The notes below the pieces were generated by a model. It did not search any database. It worked only from the letters and a program-made list of their open reading frames with translations, and was not told the DNA's origin. Shown one piece after another: positions 52,691 to 63,545 of a stretch of 64,000 bases of DNA. The stretch is from Pseudoips prasinana. Taxonomy: Eukaryota; Arthropoda; Insecta; Lepidoptera; Nolidae. Position 1 is the stretch's first letter, and every line of letters starts with the position of its first letter. The DNA is taken from the NCBI GenBank assembly GCA_951640165.1, contig OX621237.1, forward strand, positions 4,960,001-5,024,000, written 5' to 3'. A program made the position numbers and the translations under genes.

Positions 52691-53435
52691 GTTAAATTTA
52701 AGCATATGAAAATTTAAAAATGATGACACTAAAGTAACAATTGTTTTTTTAATTAATGCACTGTCGATTTATTGTTTAAAAATATATATTTTATTTACAA
52801 CCTTATTTATGTCAATGAGGAAAATATGCTAAACTTAAGTGCCTTATCATGACTTGATCTTTGAACTGAGTTAGAAGCAATTGATTGGGTACAAGTATTT
52901 AGGCGACGTAATCCCTAAAACCCAAGACTTCAATATAATGCCGCACCATCTTAAAAGTCCGACCTCCAACTCGATGCCCGAAACCCTCAACAATCTCAAA
53001 CGATTAAGGCTATTGTATCCTCACAAAATAAATACGAACAATAATAAAAAGGGAAAGAAATGGGTTGTTTTTATAGGTAACTAGGCGCAAATATCTTAAC
53101 CGGAAAACATATGATTTAAATAAAATAACTGTATTATCTTTAGAAAATAGATCTCTTTTGGGAGTCAAATATAATCAGAAGATGTAGTCAGAGGTTGTAT
53201 TAAAGGATATTAGGACTTAATTTCATCTACCACCGTGCGTTTACAAAATCATAATATCACATATATTTCAGTCAGAATATATGTGATTGCCACATAATAA
53301 TATATTATGATTTTGCCTGGGTGCTCTTTATGTCCCTGAATTGAATGTTTGTGAATACCCCCGTGATACGGTGATTTATTTCCCTAGTACGGGTATCACC
53401 TCTTTTTGTCAAAAACATGGATTGAAATGATATTT
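52691..53435. other. unassigned stretch with an interrupted inverted repeat
   Basis: CAAAATCATAATATCACATATATT (53244-53267) pairs with AATATATGTGA and TATTATGATTTTG to its right. 53320-53400 resembles the SINE-d 3' end (GAATACCCCCGTGATACGGTG). No gene. Confidence 0.5.
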
Positions 53436-53439
53436 AAAT

Positions 53440-53655
53440 ATGTTTAGCTAAGCCGTGTGGTTCCCGACCTAAAAAGAATTACAGTCACTACTAACTAAAA
53501 GGCGACTATGGGATACAGCAGGTAGCCGGGCAGCAGCGTCACCTGTTTACTAGCTACCACCTAACTATGCCAAGCCCGGTGACTACGGCAAACCCCTCCA
53601 ACTGGTAACGTTGTGAAAGTGTGTGACAAGACGATATCAGGCTGAGTATGATGAT
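53440..53655 (+). mobile_element. RTS-2 short repeat
   Basis: GCCGTGTGGTTCCCGACC, AAAAGGCGACTATGGGATAC, GGGCAGCAGCGTCACCTG, GGCAAACCCCTCCAACTGG and the end GACGATATCAGGCTGAGTAT with ATGATG. About 25 bases of the GTGGAGGCC...CAGTGGA stretch are reduced. Confidence 0.78.
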
Positions 53656-54100
53656 GATTTAAACTATTAATTGCATTTTACACCTATTAGGTTTGCCCCC
53701 AGTTACCTTACATTTTAGAAGGTCTTGTTGAGGCCAATGCAAATATGACAGGTGACGAGGCGAGTCAAAACGCAAGTCATCGCTAAATGATTACCGGCTT
53801 TCTTAGATGTCGGATCACTTTCGTTATTGGCTTGATTGAAAATATAATTCTTTTTGAATTCTTTTGTATCCAGAATGTTTTTGGAGATTAAGGTAAGTAA
53901 TGGTACATTTTGATGTATTATATATTTGGTAACTTATCATTCAGTGTTAAAATATTTATTAGACGCAGATACTATAAAAATAGGTATCCGCGATAGATAA
54001 CCAAAGTAAGCGAAGCTTGTAATATGGAAACTAGATATAAATCTTATTTATTTTATTATGTTTTGGAGATAACATATATGAGACATTTGAGACGCTCGGG
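53656..54100. other. unassigned stretch
   Basis: No feature recognised. Confidence 0.35.
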
Positions 54101-54104
54101 CCAG

Positions 54105-54297
54105 GGGGTTCGAGCACCGCACTAGGGAATTTAATCCCTGTGTCGCGGGTTAAAAAGATATATTATACAGATACAAATTACAACCAGACTCAGGACAACT
54201 GTTTAAGGGTCACACAAATAGTTGTCCGGCGCGGGGCTCGAACCTGCGACACGAAGCGGTGAGGCGGCTGTCTTAGCCGCTGCGCCACACGTGCAGT
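54105..54297 (-). mobile_element. SINE-d, tRNA-headed
   Basis: Reverse strand: GACTGCACGTGTGGCGCAGC head, CGCAGGTTCGAGCCCCGCG B box, CAACTATTTGTGTGACCC, GTTGTCCTGAGTCTGG and the end GACACAGGGATTAAATTCCC. Full length. Confidence 0.88.
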
Positions 54298-54557
54298 CAA
54301 AATTTTTCCTAGAAATATCTAACAGCTTGGTCTACATTCAACCAGAGGACTGACCAATTTTTTGGACAGAGTTTAAGCATTACCGTCTAGTGTGGCAATG
54401 CTGCCAGCATTCTGGGCATAATGCTCAATGGCAGTTACGCCGAAGTATATATATTTTTTAATAATAAAATTTAATTTCATAACACAAATATTCGAATAAT
54501 TGTTAAGTACAGTCTATGAGTACACAGTTTATAAGTAAATACTAAATTAATTGGCAT

Positions 54558-55043
54558 ATCACCATAGCAGCTGTAAGAAGTCCACTGCTGGACAAAAGCC
54601 TCCCCCAAAAATCATCTTGGGGGGATATGCCATAATCGCCACGCTTGGCAGACGGGTTGGCGATCGCAGTAAGATAAATAAATAAATAATAAATAAAATA
54701 TTTATTGTGCCACAAAGTACAGAATTTTCAATATTTACAGAATTTTCAATATTTCAACAGGTTTTGCATAATAGATGAACAGTACATAGCTTGGTAGAGA
54801 TAAACGTTACAAACTGGCATCTGTTTACATAATATGTGAAACCCTGTCTCTCAAACTAGGTTAACCTGTATCTTGAGAGACAGTGTTCGGCTGCAAAATG
54901 ACTCAATTAAGATTCACAGGCTGTAGACTGTGTCGTTCTACCTCTATATATACATATTATACAATTTTATAACATTGCTGAAATATAGTTTTGTGTGCGT
55001 GTGCATGTGGGTGTATGTGTGTGTGTAGGTGCGTGTGCGTGTA

Positions 55044-55079
<36 letters not shown>

Positions 55080-55640
55080 TGTGTATGTGTGAGAGTGAAT
55101 GAATGAATGAATCGACGCGTTATGTTGAAGTATTGTGTTGTGTTGAGTAGGGTGTAAATAAGATGTTATGTTAGGCGATAAATATAAGGAGTGATTCTGT
55201 TGTTAGGTAGTCCTGTTGAAGAAGCCACTCAGAGAGTTTAGGTTTAAGCTCATTTTTATTTAGGTCAACTATGTTTAGTGCCTTGTTTATTTTTTTGTAA
55301 ATGTGTGTGCTCAATATAAAGAATTGGTGTCTGGCGAAGGAAGTTTTATGTCGTGTGCTTAAAGAGAGGTTTTTACGCTTATTGGGATCAGAGCGGGGAA
55401 CACTCGTGTGCCTTCTTAGAGTTGCTTGAAGCACATAGAGCTGTCGGACAGTCAGAACCCTACAGTCCAGGTATAACTGCGTCGTAGCGTAGCGAAAGGG
55501 TTTCCGGCTCATGATGGTCATAGTACTCAGAAGAAAGCTGCTGCCCGTCCTCTGGTAGATATTCCCTCGGGTCGGTTTCTACGCCCCGCACGTGATGAGA
55601 TGGGGTGATGGTATTCTGATATTTGCCGCCGTCACCACAA
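54558..55640 (-). mobile_element. RTS-1 copy split by a LINE
   Basis: Left part 54558-54673 (CAGCTGTAAGAAGTCCACTG, CCCCCAAAAATCATCTTGGG, GCGATCGCAGTA) and right part 55511-55640 (ATGATGGTCATAGTACTCAG, GCTGCTGCCCGTCCTCTGG) form one minus-strand RTS-1 when the LINE between them is ignored; compare 62690-62815. Confidence 0.85.
54674..55510 (-). pseudogene. CR1/Jockey-group LINE 3' end
   Basis: The minus-strand frame 55171-55521 encodes the ORF2 C-terminus (FRYATTQLYLDCRVLTVRQL, RKNLSLSTRHKTSFAR, LLQQDYLTTESLLIF), similar to the end of the frame at 40686. The 3' UTR carries a GT-rich tract (54995-55095), a TCTCAAGATACAGGTTAACC block and an ATTT-type tail at 54674-54705. Strong 5' truncation: no RT motif remains. 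The first few residues of the open frame belong to the split RTS-1. Confidence 0.85.
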
Positions 55641-56627
55641 TGGAAATTGTTGGTATATAGTAAGGTCAAATACCATGAATTATGGTAACTAGCACAATAG
55701 TTAAATTAATACTAAAAATAACTTGTATTAAATGTATAAGTTGAAATATTAGCCAAACAATTAAAAGCAATAACTTAATATGCCTGCAATGCATATTCGA
55801 CTGTACTTCCATTAATTAAGGTTCAATGTTAGGAAAGAATCGTGTTGGATTTACGATTTTTTAACATCTATATTAAACGTACCTACTTCATTTTGAGTTC
55901 TAAATTTAAGAATAGTTTTAAACGCCTACAAGTGATTTTCAACTTTATTGTCACCAGATAGGGTTTCAATTAACGTTAAAAAGATAATTTAAAAAAGTAC
56001 ATGAAAATTATTACTGTTTTAATACTGGCAGGTATTATTTTTCCATATGAAAACAAACATGATCTAACCAATTAAAAACAAAACCATTACGTTATTCATC
56101 ATAACAGATTAAAACACAATGATTAAGCTTAATTAAAATCTTCTGGCCTTTCAGAATTTCTTCATTATATCCCTTATTTACAGTGGCCGTTATTAAGGTA
56201 GCAAACTCCCTCGCGATAACACCTTTATACAACCTTTATTCAGCTTAATTGTGTTCTGTCGCCCCCTAAATCTCTTACAGGCGTTATAGAAAATATTGTT
56301 TGCGAAATGAAGTTATTTTGAGTTAAGATAATTTTGCCAAACTTTTGATGTACTACTTAATATTAATTTTTGCTCATTTTCTCAGATTGTGTAGAAGCTA
56401 GTTAGTTTTAATAGGGTTGGCATTTTTTATATGTTTGAGAATTTTGTGGTTTTTGTAAAGGTACTTTCACATAGACCAAGGTTTATAGAATAGAATATGT
56501 ATTTTTGTAACATTCAAACCACAGTTAATACAATAAAATAGAAGTTTCTTTATTTTACGACTTACGAAATGCTGCTAAATGCAAGAATTTATTGTGCCGA
56601 AATATATATATAGGATAATATCGTGAG
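55641..56627. other. unassigned AT-rich stretch
   Basis: No feature recognised. Confidence 0.4.
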
Positions 56628-56748
56628 ATCTTGTACAGGTCGCTGGAAATCGCTGGATGCGGAGAGCGCAAGACCAGCAATTGTGGAGATCTTTGGGGGA
56701 GGCCTTTGTCCAGCAGTGGACGTCTTCCGGCTGATATGATGATGATGA
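56628..56748 (+). mobile_element. RTE 3'-end fragment
   Basis: GATCTTGTACAGGTCGCTGG, GCGCAAGACCAGCAATTGTG, GGGGGAGGCCTTTGTCCAGC and TTCCGGCTGATATGATGATG. About 120 bases, good match to 4330-4450; target duplication not clear. Confidence 0.9.
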
Positions 56749-57344
56749 ATATGTTTGATTTAGTGCCCGGTTGTATGTGTTCTTGTTCTTCTCGTTTCCG
56801 CAAAAAATATAAACTGCAATTAAAACCTGTATTTTGAAATATTGTATCTTAAACTTACTAAATTTAAATGTTTAGTTTCAGAATCACTCTGGTCCTTTTT
56901 AAAGTTATGTTTTCGCCCAAACCCCAATTATATAATTGGAGTTTCAGAAACTGTATTCAGTGTAAAAGGATCTTTATGATTATACTTATAGTTTGCAATT
57001 TCGTTTCACAATGATAAATATTCAGTGATATTTGCATAAATATATGCATTAACTTTAAGATTTTCGTGTTGATTTCATTTATTTTTAAATTGCGGTGTTT
57101 AGAATAAATTGGAAGTTTGTATTTTCTTTGAGAATATAATTTGTACAAAGAATTAGTGTTTGATTTTAGTTTGCAAACAAGTTGATAAATTATAAAAGTC
57201 AAAAGGGTCAACTTAGCGAATATGCCATTTTAAACTCCGTAAAATATGAGGGGTTTCTGTAGTTTGAATTGGTCTGTGTAGCTGTTATTATTTTTTAAAC
57301 TTGACGTTTACAGTAATGAGGCTTCCACCGGAGTATGTAGATAT
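56749..57344. other. unassigned AT-rich stretch
   Basis: No feature recognised. Confidence 0.4.
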
Positions 57345-57487
57345 CCTTACTTATCGTATGGACAGTGGTTACCCTAGTGTTAAAGTTATTCAAGCCGCCC
57401 AGTAGGCTGCCGGCATGGCTTAACGACTCGTTGCTTAACCTCACCGATCGCTTACGGACCAGTGAGATGGTGAGAGCATCTAGCTAT
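57345..57487 (-). mobile_element. 5S-rRNA-headed SINE, internally deleted
   Basis: Reverse strand: CTCACTGGTCCGTAAGCGATCGG and GTGAGGTTAAGCAACG join directly to AGTCGTTAAGCCATGCCGGC; the GGGTGACC box is lost. Far end CACTAGGGTAACCACTGTCC. Confidence 0.82.
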
Positions 57488-58419
57488 GAGCTTCATTGTA
57501 GCTACCAAAGGGATGGATCGATATGAATGCAGCTTTTGCATTTGAATTTTAGTTTATTTTTTATAATTTAGGTTTATATTATATAATTTATTATTATTAC
57601 ATAGTTTACTTTAAAGGAATAAGTTATCAAATCGAATATATAATGCGGTTTCTTCAATGCTTGTGAACTGATATTTAAATTATTGTTTATTCGATAGGGA
57701 TGCTTTGCTAACCATTCTCTATTTGATATTTCCTTAGGATGACTTCTTCGCCCGCCACGGGATGAGATTGGGTGGTGATTATCGTCGCTATCAACCTAGA
57801 ATTTAGCATAGCACCGAAAAAAAATCAAGAAGCCAGCTCAAAAATACGTGGTCAATCCATTTCTTACTACTGAAAAGCCAAGAAACATTTGGATTTTAAT
57901 AAACTTTATGTTTCAATAGTTGGAAGAAGTCTTATTGGAAAACTTTCCACTTCTCAAAGATTCCCAGCGAATCAGATATGATAGAAATCGTTTGACTTGA
58001 ACGTGGGTACTACTTTGAGTTTTGTTTCTATAGATAATTTTAATTAATTGCATTGTGTAATCTAAATGATCAAATTATTGATTTAGTGATCAGAAACGGG
58101 CACAATATAATTTTGGTCATAAGTCGAAAGCAAAGCCTCGAAACAAAATAAAGAAAAATGTGTTTAGAAACAAGCCCTTTCATATACCCTCTCCTGATAT
58201 TTTGACACCCCACTTTACCCCCTTTTATAAAGAATTATTTTCCTTAATTTTCTATTTGCAAAGGGTTGAGTATTCTTCAGGTAAACTCCTTAAGATTATT
58301 AATTGGATACCTATAGATAGATAGACATTGAAGACTATCTATGTCCACCAGAAGACGGTATCAGGCTCATGATGATGATAAAAGTGGATTTGAAGTTCTT
58401 TGATGTAGTTTATCAGTTA
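57488..58419. other. unassigned stretch
   Basis: 58345-58380 (CCACCAGAAGACGGTATCAGG and ATGATGATG) is a worn RTS-2 end; otherwise nothing recognised. Confidence 0.4.
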
Positions 58420-58503
58420 TCTGATTTCCATAGTACAAGCTCTGCTTAGTTTGGGATCAGATTGCCGTGTGTAAATAATGTCCCAGGATATTATTATTAT
58501 TAT
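58420..58503 (+). mobile_element. SINE-b 3' half
   Basis: ATCAGTTATCTGATTTCCAT, AGTACAAGCTCTGCTTAG, GATCAGATTGCCGTGTGTAA and a TTATTATTATTAT tail. Confidence 0.75.
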
Positions 58504-58635
58504 TCGATATTGATTCGTGTTATCCGTACGCCTACTAATACTCCATTGTGGCCATGACGGTCATCGTAGCCTAGTTGGTAGTGCTCCTGCTTACGAAGCT
58601 GGTGGTCCTGGGTTCGAATCCCGGTAAGTGCAAAT

Positions 58636-61067
58636 TAGGGTTGTAACGGATCTTCGCCTCCGCTTCCGTTACTGCGGAAGTTCCGCATGAAATCGTACCT
58701 TCGCATCCGCCTCCGCCTCCGCTGTTTTTTTGCGGAGTTATAACGGAGGTTTATTTACGGCATAATCATAATATATCTCTGCATCACCCATATGTCGACT
58801 GGCAGAGAATGCCTTTGGCATCAATTCCACCTTTATCATCATCATCATCATCACCATATCAGCCAAATGACGCCCATTGCTGGACAAGAGCCCCCCCCAA
58901 AGATATCAACGATTGCCGGTCTTACTTTACCGGCATCCAGCGACTTCCAGCAACTCGCACAAGATCATCCGGCTCGTGGTCGCCAATCGAGAACCTTTCT
59001 GCCCTAGCGGCCCGTGGCTCTACGAGCTATGTGTCCTGCCCACTGCCACTTCAGCGTGCCAATTCTTCGGGTTAAGTAGGTTACTTTGGTTTGCCTGGGG
59101 ACCTCAGCATTTCTAATCCGATCTCGCAGGGAAACTCCAAGCATAGCCCTTTCCATTGCTCTTTCGGTGACCTTGTGCCGCCTGATAAGACCCATAGTGA
59201 GCGATGACGTCTCTGTTCCGTTAGTCATCACTGGCAACACACGCTGGCCGAACGCTGCCCAGCCGAGTTGGATTCTATGATTTACCTCCTTTTCGAAGTT
59301 GGACCTACCTAGTTGGATGATCTGTCCTAGGTAAATAATATAGTTCCCTACAACTTCGAGTGCAGTCTCCAACCTTAAGTAGAGTGGGTGCAACATGGAT
59401 GTTCGACATCATTTCCGTCTTATCTATGTTAATTTTAAGACCCACTTGTTGAGAGACTATCCTGAGGCTATTGAGAATTGTACCGAGGTCTTCTAGGGTC
59501 TCAGCCATGACTACTATATTGTCGGAAAATCAAAGGTGGGTGAGGTACTCGCCATTGACATGGATGCCAAATTCTTCCCAGTCCAAAAGCTTGAGGACAT
59601 CTTCCAATTCAGCGGTGAACAGTTTCTGAGATATAACCTCTCCCTGTCTCACACCTCGCTGCAAGTGGATAGGTTCCCAGTTCCGGTCCGGGAGTCGCAC
59701 TGACATAGTGGCGTTTTCATATAAACACTTTAACACCTCGATATACCGGTAGTCGATTTGGCATTTTTGGAGAGACCTCAGTACGGCCCAGGTTCTGATC
59801 GAATCAAAGACTTTTTCATAGTCTACAAACACTAACCATAATGGCTGGTTATACTCTTCGGTCTTATTTATGTGGTCTATGGTACTAAAGCCTTTATGGA
59901 ATCCGGCTTATTCGGGAGGCTGGAAGTCGTCAAACCTGCGTGCGAGACGATTTGTAATGACTCTCGAAAACAACTTGTAAACATGGCTCAGCATTGTGAT
60001 GGGTCTGTAATTCTTCAAGAGGGTTTTTTCGCCTTTTTTGATGAAGAGTACCGCCACACCTCGTGCCATACTTGTGGGGTTTGACCTTCTAGTATGATGG
60101 AGTTCAATAACTTCTGAAGGGCCCGTAGAAGACCTAGAAGCTGTAACTTGCTGTAACTCCATCATCACCAGGCGCATTGTTGTTCTTAAGCTGTTTGAGA
60201 GGGATTCTTATCTCGCACATGCTGACGTCCGGGATGTCTTCGGTGAAGTTTCGGGTTAGTCGTGCTCTGGGATCTGAGGCACAACTATCGACAGGTTACT
60301 GGGTTCTCTTATACAGCTGTCCATAGAACCTCTCGATCTCTCCCAGCAACTGAGGTCTAGACGTGACGATTCTGCCATCCTCAGTCTTCAGCTTCGTCAG
60401 TTTGCTCTGTTCAACAGACAGTTCTCTTGCTAACACTTTAGAGCCTCTGTCGCACTCGATGGTTTCTTAATACATTTTGTATTAATTGGGCGCGTGTCGC
60501 GAGTCAAAGCCTGTCTAGATCTGTCTGTTGAGCTGCCGGTATCTGGTAGCATCATCAGAGGATGTCAAAACCATTTTCCGTCTTTCTCCACTCGGTTTTG
60601 CAGTTTGACGTAGATGGGTAAGGTCGGAGCATAGACTTTATCAGTCGGGACCTCTGGAGCTTGACATTAAGGTTCAATGAGCCCCGCCTGTGATCGCTCC
60701 CGCTTTTAACCGTATTGATCACAAAGACGTCATTGAACATCTGTTTTATCGTCGACAAAATAAAGTCTATCTCGTTTTTTGTTTTACCTTACCCAGGTCC
60801 ATTTGCGGTTATCCGGCTTCTTGAAAAAGGAGTTCATCATAAAGAGTCCCTCCTTCTCTATGAAGTCAAATTGAAATTGTCCCACTTTCAGCTCATTCTT
60901 CATTTATTGAGATTTAAAAAATATTAATATTACTCATAAAATACTATTTTTTCACATCCACTTTCACCTTCGCATTCGCATCCGTTAACCTCCGCATCCG
61001 CGGAGGTGAAATCCGTCACCTTCGCATCCGCCTCCGCTTCCGCTAAGAGGCCTCCGTTACAACCCTA
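58636..61067. mobile_element. non-autonomous hAT transposon carrying an RTE insertion
   Basis: Perfect 15-bp terminal inverted repeats TAGGGTTGTAACGGA (58636-58650 and 61053-61067) and an exact 8-bp target duplication GTGCAAAT (58628-58635, 61068-61075). The TAGGGTTG start and 8-bp duplication are hAT hallmarks. Subterminal regions are rich in CTCCGC/TTCGCATCCG motifs on both sides. Without the RTE (about 58833-60905) roughly 360 bases remain, with no transposase. Confidence 0.93.
58833..60905 (-). pseudogene. RTE retrotransposon copy with EN end, RT and C-terminus, decayed
   Basis: Minus strand, order from the right: end of the endonuclease (FDFIEKEGLFMMNSFFKK, KNEIDFIL at about 60770, GSDHRRGSLNLNVKLQRSRL), linker, RT (GVAVLFIKKGEKTLLKNYRP, FVDYEKVFDSI, GVRQGEVISQKLF), C-terminal domain (YGTETSSLTMGLIRR, WAGHIARR) and a CATCATCATCATCATCATCA tail. 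The frame is broken many times. In block C the expected RFADDIVV reads stop-FSDNIVV (59515-59535), so both a stop and loss of the second Asp are present. It extends further 5' than the copy at 2469. Confidence 0.88.
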
Positions 61068-61215
61068 GTGCAAATATTTGTGTGATGAGCACGAATATTT
61101 GTTTCTGAGTCATGGATCTTTTCTATGTATTTAAGTCGCCTGGTACCCATAGTACAAGCGTTGCTTAGTTTGGGGCTAGGATGATCTATGTGACATTGTC
61201 CCTAGATATTATCAT

Positions 61216-61740
61216 AGTATTTGGCCACAGTAGTTTTTTTGTAGAAATCAATTGCGTTTACAACCACACCACTACCTATTAAAGCCCCAGACTACCTACT
61301 GAATTGAATTATGCAATTCATATCAATTTTTTATTCCATTTTATGTTATTAAAGAGGGTTGACAATAATATGCATGTTCCTGACATGATGTAGATATCTG
61401 CTCACCCCGTCTGTAAAAAGCTCAAAGATAAATGACTCAACTTGAATATTTTGTGTAGTCATTGTAATGACAGTGACACTATGCTGTGTTGTTAAATATG
61501 GGGTGGTTTTTTTTATAAATAAAATGATGGGGTCCCGTATATTTAGTTTATATTTACATGATGAATATTTTATTTTTTAAATAAGGTATAATGTCATTAT
61601 TATAATAATTAACCAGCCAGTGACATGTCTTGGAATTCATTTCAATAAATAAACTTAGTTCAGAAAATAATTATAAACAATATGTCTTTCTTCTACAAAA
61701 AATGAATATTTAATAATACTTGCTCTTAGACCATGTTTGT
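61216..61740. other. unassigned AT-rich stretch
   Basis: No feature recognised. Confidence 0.4.
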
Positions 61741-61744
61741 TGTC

Positions 61745-61985
61745 TAAATATGATAGTTATAATAGTCACGCCAGAGGTCGTGGGTTCGATTCCCACCCAG
61801 TACAGATATTCGTGTGCATGAACATGTCTTTTTGTCCTGAGCCTGGGTGTTATTTATCTATTTAAGTATGTATTTACAAAAGAAAACTAGTATATCAGTT
61901 ATCTGGTTTCCATAGTACAAGCTCTGCTTAGTTTCGGATCAGATGGTCGTGTGTAAATAATGTCCTAGAATTATTATTATCTATT
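61745..61985 (+). mobile_element. SINE-b, tRNA-headed, head truncated
   Basis: GCCAGAGGTCGTGGGTTCGA, TTCCCACCCAGTACAG, TGTGCATGAACATGTC, TTGTCCTGAGCCTGGGTGTT, GATCAGATGGTCGTGTGTAA and a TTATTATTAT tail. Confidence 0.85.
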
Positions 61986-61997
61986 ATTATATCTTTA

Positions 61998-62290
61998 TGC
62001 CAGCCGAATGGCGTCCACTGCGGGAATAGAGCTCCCTCTATATATATTAGGTTATACCATAGTCGCTACACTGGGCAGACGGGTTGGCAATTGTAGTATG
62101 ATGGTCATAGTTCACAGAGACGGTTACTGCTACCGGTTCTCTGGTAGGTATTCTCTTAAGACGCCTTCTCCCGTCCAACCCGTCTGCCAAGCGTGGCGAT
62201 TATGGCATATCCTTTCAAATGATGGACTTCATTGTAGAAGTTTTTTGGGTATGTCTTTGGACGTTATAAAGCTGACACGATGATGGTCTG
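61998..62290. mobile_element. two RTS-1 pieces head to head
   Basis: 61998-62170 is minus strand (CAGCCGAATGGCGTCCACTGC, GGCAGACGGGTTGGCAATTG, TATGATGGTCATAG). 62175-62290 is plus strand (CCAACCCGTCTGCCAAGCGT, GGCGATTATGGCATATCC, ending GCTGACACGATGATGG). Confidence 0.8.
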
Positions 62291-62321
62291 ATTTAGTGGC
62301 ATCCGTTATAGGGGGAATATC

Positions 62322-62690
62322 CTGCCTCGTTGATCTAGCGGTAGCGTGTTCAACCGCAGATAATGAGGTCCTGGGTTCAAATCCCGGGTCGCGCCTAAAA
62401 GTAATTTTGGGATTTTTCCGTAAAAAGAATTTTCCCAGTATCAGCCCGACGTTTGGAAGTTGGCGGTATTGCACCCCCGTGCCTCGGAGAGCATGTAAAG
62501 CCGTCGGTCCTGTACCTGAACTCTTTCCGGTCGTGTCACTAGGCGTCCCATCGGATCATGAGTGTGAAAGTGCCCCTGTGTTTGCGCACACACTTGTGCA
62601 CTATAATATGTCGTGTGCAATTGGCTAGTCTCCATCCATCCAGCCGCCGTGGCCGAAATTCGGGAGTCGGGAGGACATCATCATCATCAT
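62322..62690 (+). mobile_element. SINE-c, tRNA-headed, full length
   Basis: Head GCCTCGTTGATCTAGCGGTA, B box CTGGGTTCAAATCCCGGG, AAAAGTAATTTTGGGA, GCCTCGGAGAGCATGTAAAG, GTGCCCCTGTGTTTGCGCAC and end GGCCGAAATTCGGGAGTCGG followed by a CATCATCATCAT tail. Overlapping frames on both strands are shadows. Confidence 0.9.
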
Positions 62691-62820
62691 GCTATAATCG
62701 CGACGCTTGGCAGACGGGTTGACGATCGCAGTAAGATGATCATAGTACTCTGAAGGAAGCTGCTGCCCGTACTCTGACAGATATTACCACTGGTCGACTT
62801 CTATCCCGTCACCCCACGGT
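62691..62820 (-). mobile_element. RTS-1 short repeat, partial
   Basis: ATAATCGCGACGCTTGGCAG, ACGATCGCAGTAAGATGATC, GAAGGAAGCTGCTGCCCGTA. The RTE-like end is missing; SINE-c lies directly to its left. Confidence 0.8.
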
Positions 62821-63345
62821 CTGTGTAACCGACATGTAAAAAGGTAATAATGGTGCGGGCGCTTTGTGAACACACCCGAGTAACTCTAAAATTCCAATTA
62901 TCTGGTGAATGTAACGTCTGATTGCACAAGGCAGGGGCTCCAAACGATCCTATCACCATGATTTGCTTCATCATTACGTTTTCATTAGGTCTTTGTTTTG
63001 GCGTCTTTATCTTTAAACAGATTATAGTTTGAATTCCGGAATATTGTTCATAGTTTTTTGTTAAAGTAAGAAAGTATGTTCCCTAAAAGAAAAAATTTAA
63101 ATATGTTTTTCAAATACTGCTACTTTTTAGTTAGTTAATTATTATTGTATTGAATATTTTATATTGTAATAACTGAATGTTGTATCTACCTATTATGTAT
63201 CAATTATACTTTCCTATGTACTAACCGTGTAATACGGTATACATGAACGGCTCGCCGGTACCCAGATAAACCCTGTGAGGTTTTCGTGGTACGGCATGCA
63301 TTACTGTAAATATAATATAAGTTTATTGAAAATAAAAAACATAAA
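62821..63345. other. unassigned stretch, possible LINE 3' end
   Basis: 63237-63345 (GAACGGCTCGCCGGTACCC, GTTTATTGAAAATAAAAAAC) looks like a 3' UTR with an A-rich end, but no coding part is attached. Confidence 0.4.
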
Positions 63346-63349
63346 AACA

Positions 63350-63545
63350 GACACTGACTGCTAAGCCAGAGGTTGTGGGTTCGATTCCTAGCCTAGGTGT
63401 AATTTATGTAGAATATTATGGTATAGTATGTGTTGAGCAATATAATTAGTATAGTAGTAAGTAGTATATAGTGTTCTGGTTGCTCTGCCTATTTTGGGAT
63501 CAGATGGTATTGTGTGAGTTGTCCCAAGATATATTATTAATAATA
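63350..63545 (+). mobile_element. SINE-b, diverged
   Basis: GCCAGAGGTTGTGGGTTCGA and TTCCTAGCCTAGG hold the B box. GATCAGATGGTATTGTGTGA and a TATTATTAATAATA tail close the copy. The centre is replaced by AT-rich sequence. Confidence 0.72.

Larger units (their letters stand above)
58556..61215 (+). mobile_element. SINE-a split by a hAT element
   Basis: Head with A box CGTAGCCTAGTTGGTAGTGC and B box GGGTTCGAATCCCGG lies at 58561-58627; the body resumes at 61068 (GTGCAAATATTTGTGTGATG) and ends near 61215 at TATTATCAT. Without the insertion it matches 31795-32048. Confidence 0.92.
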
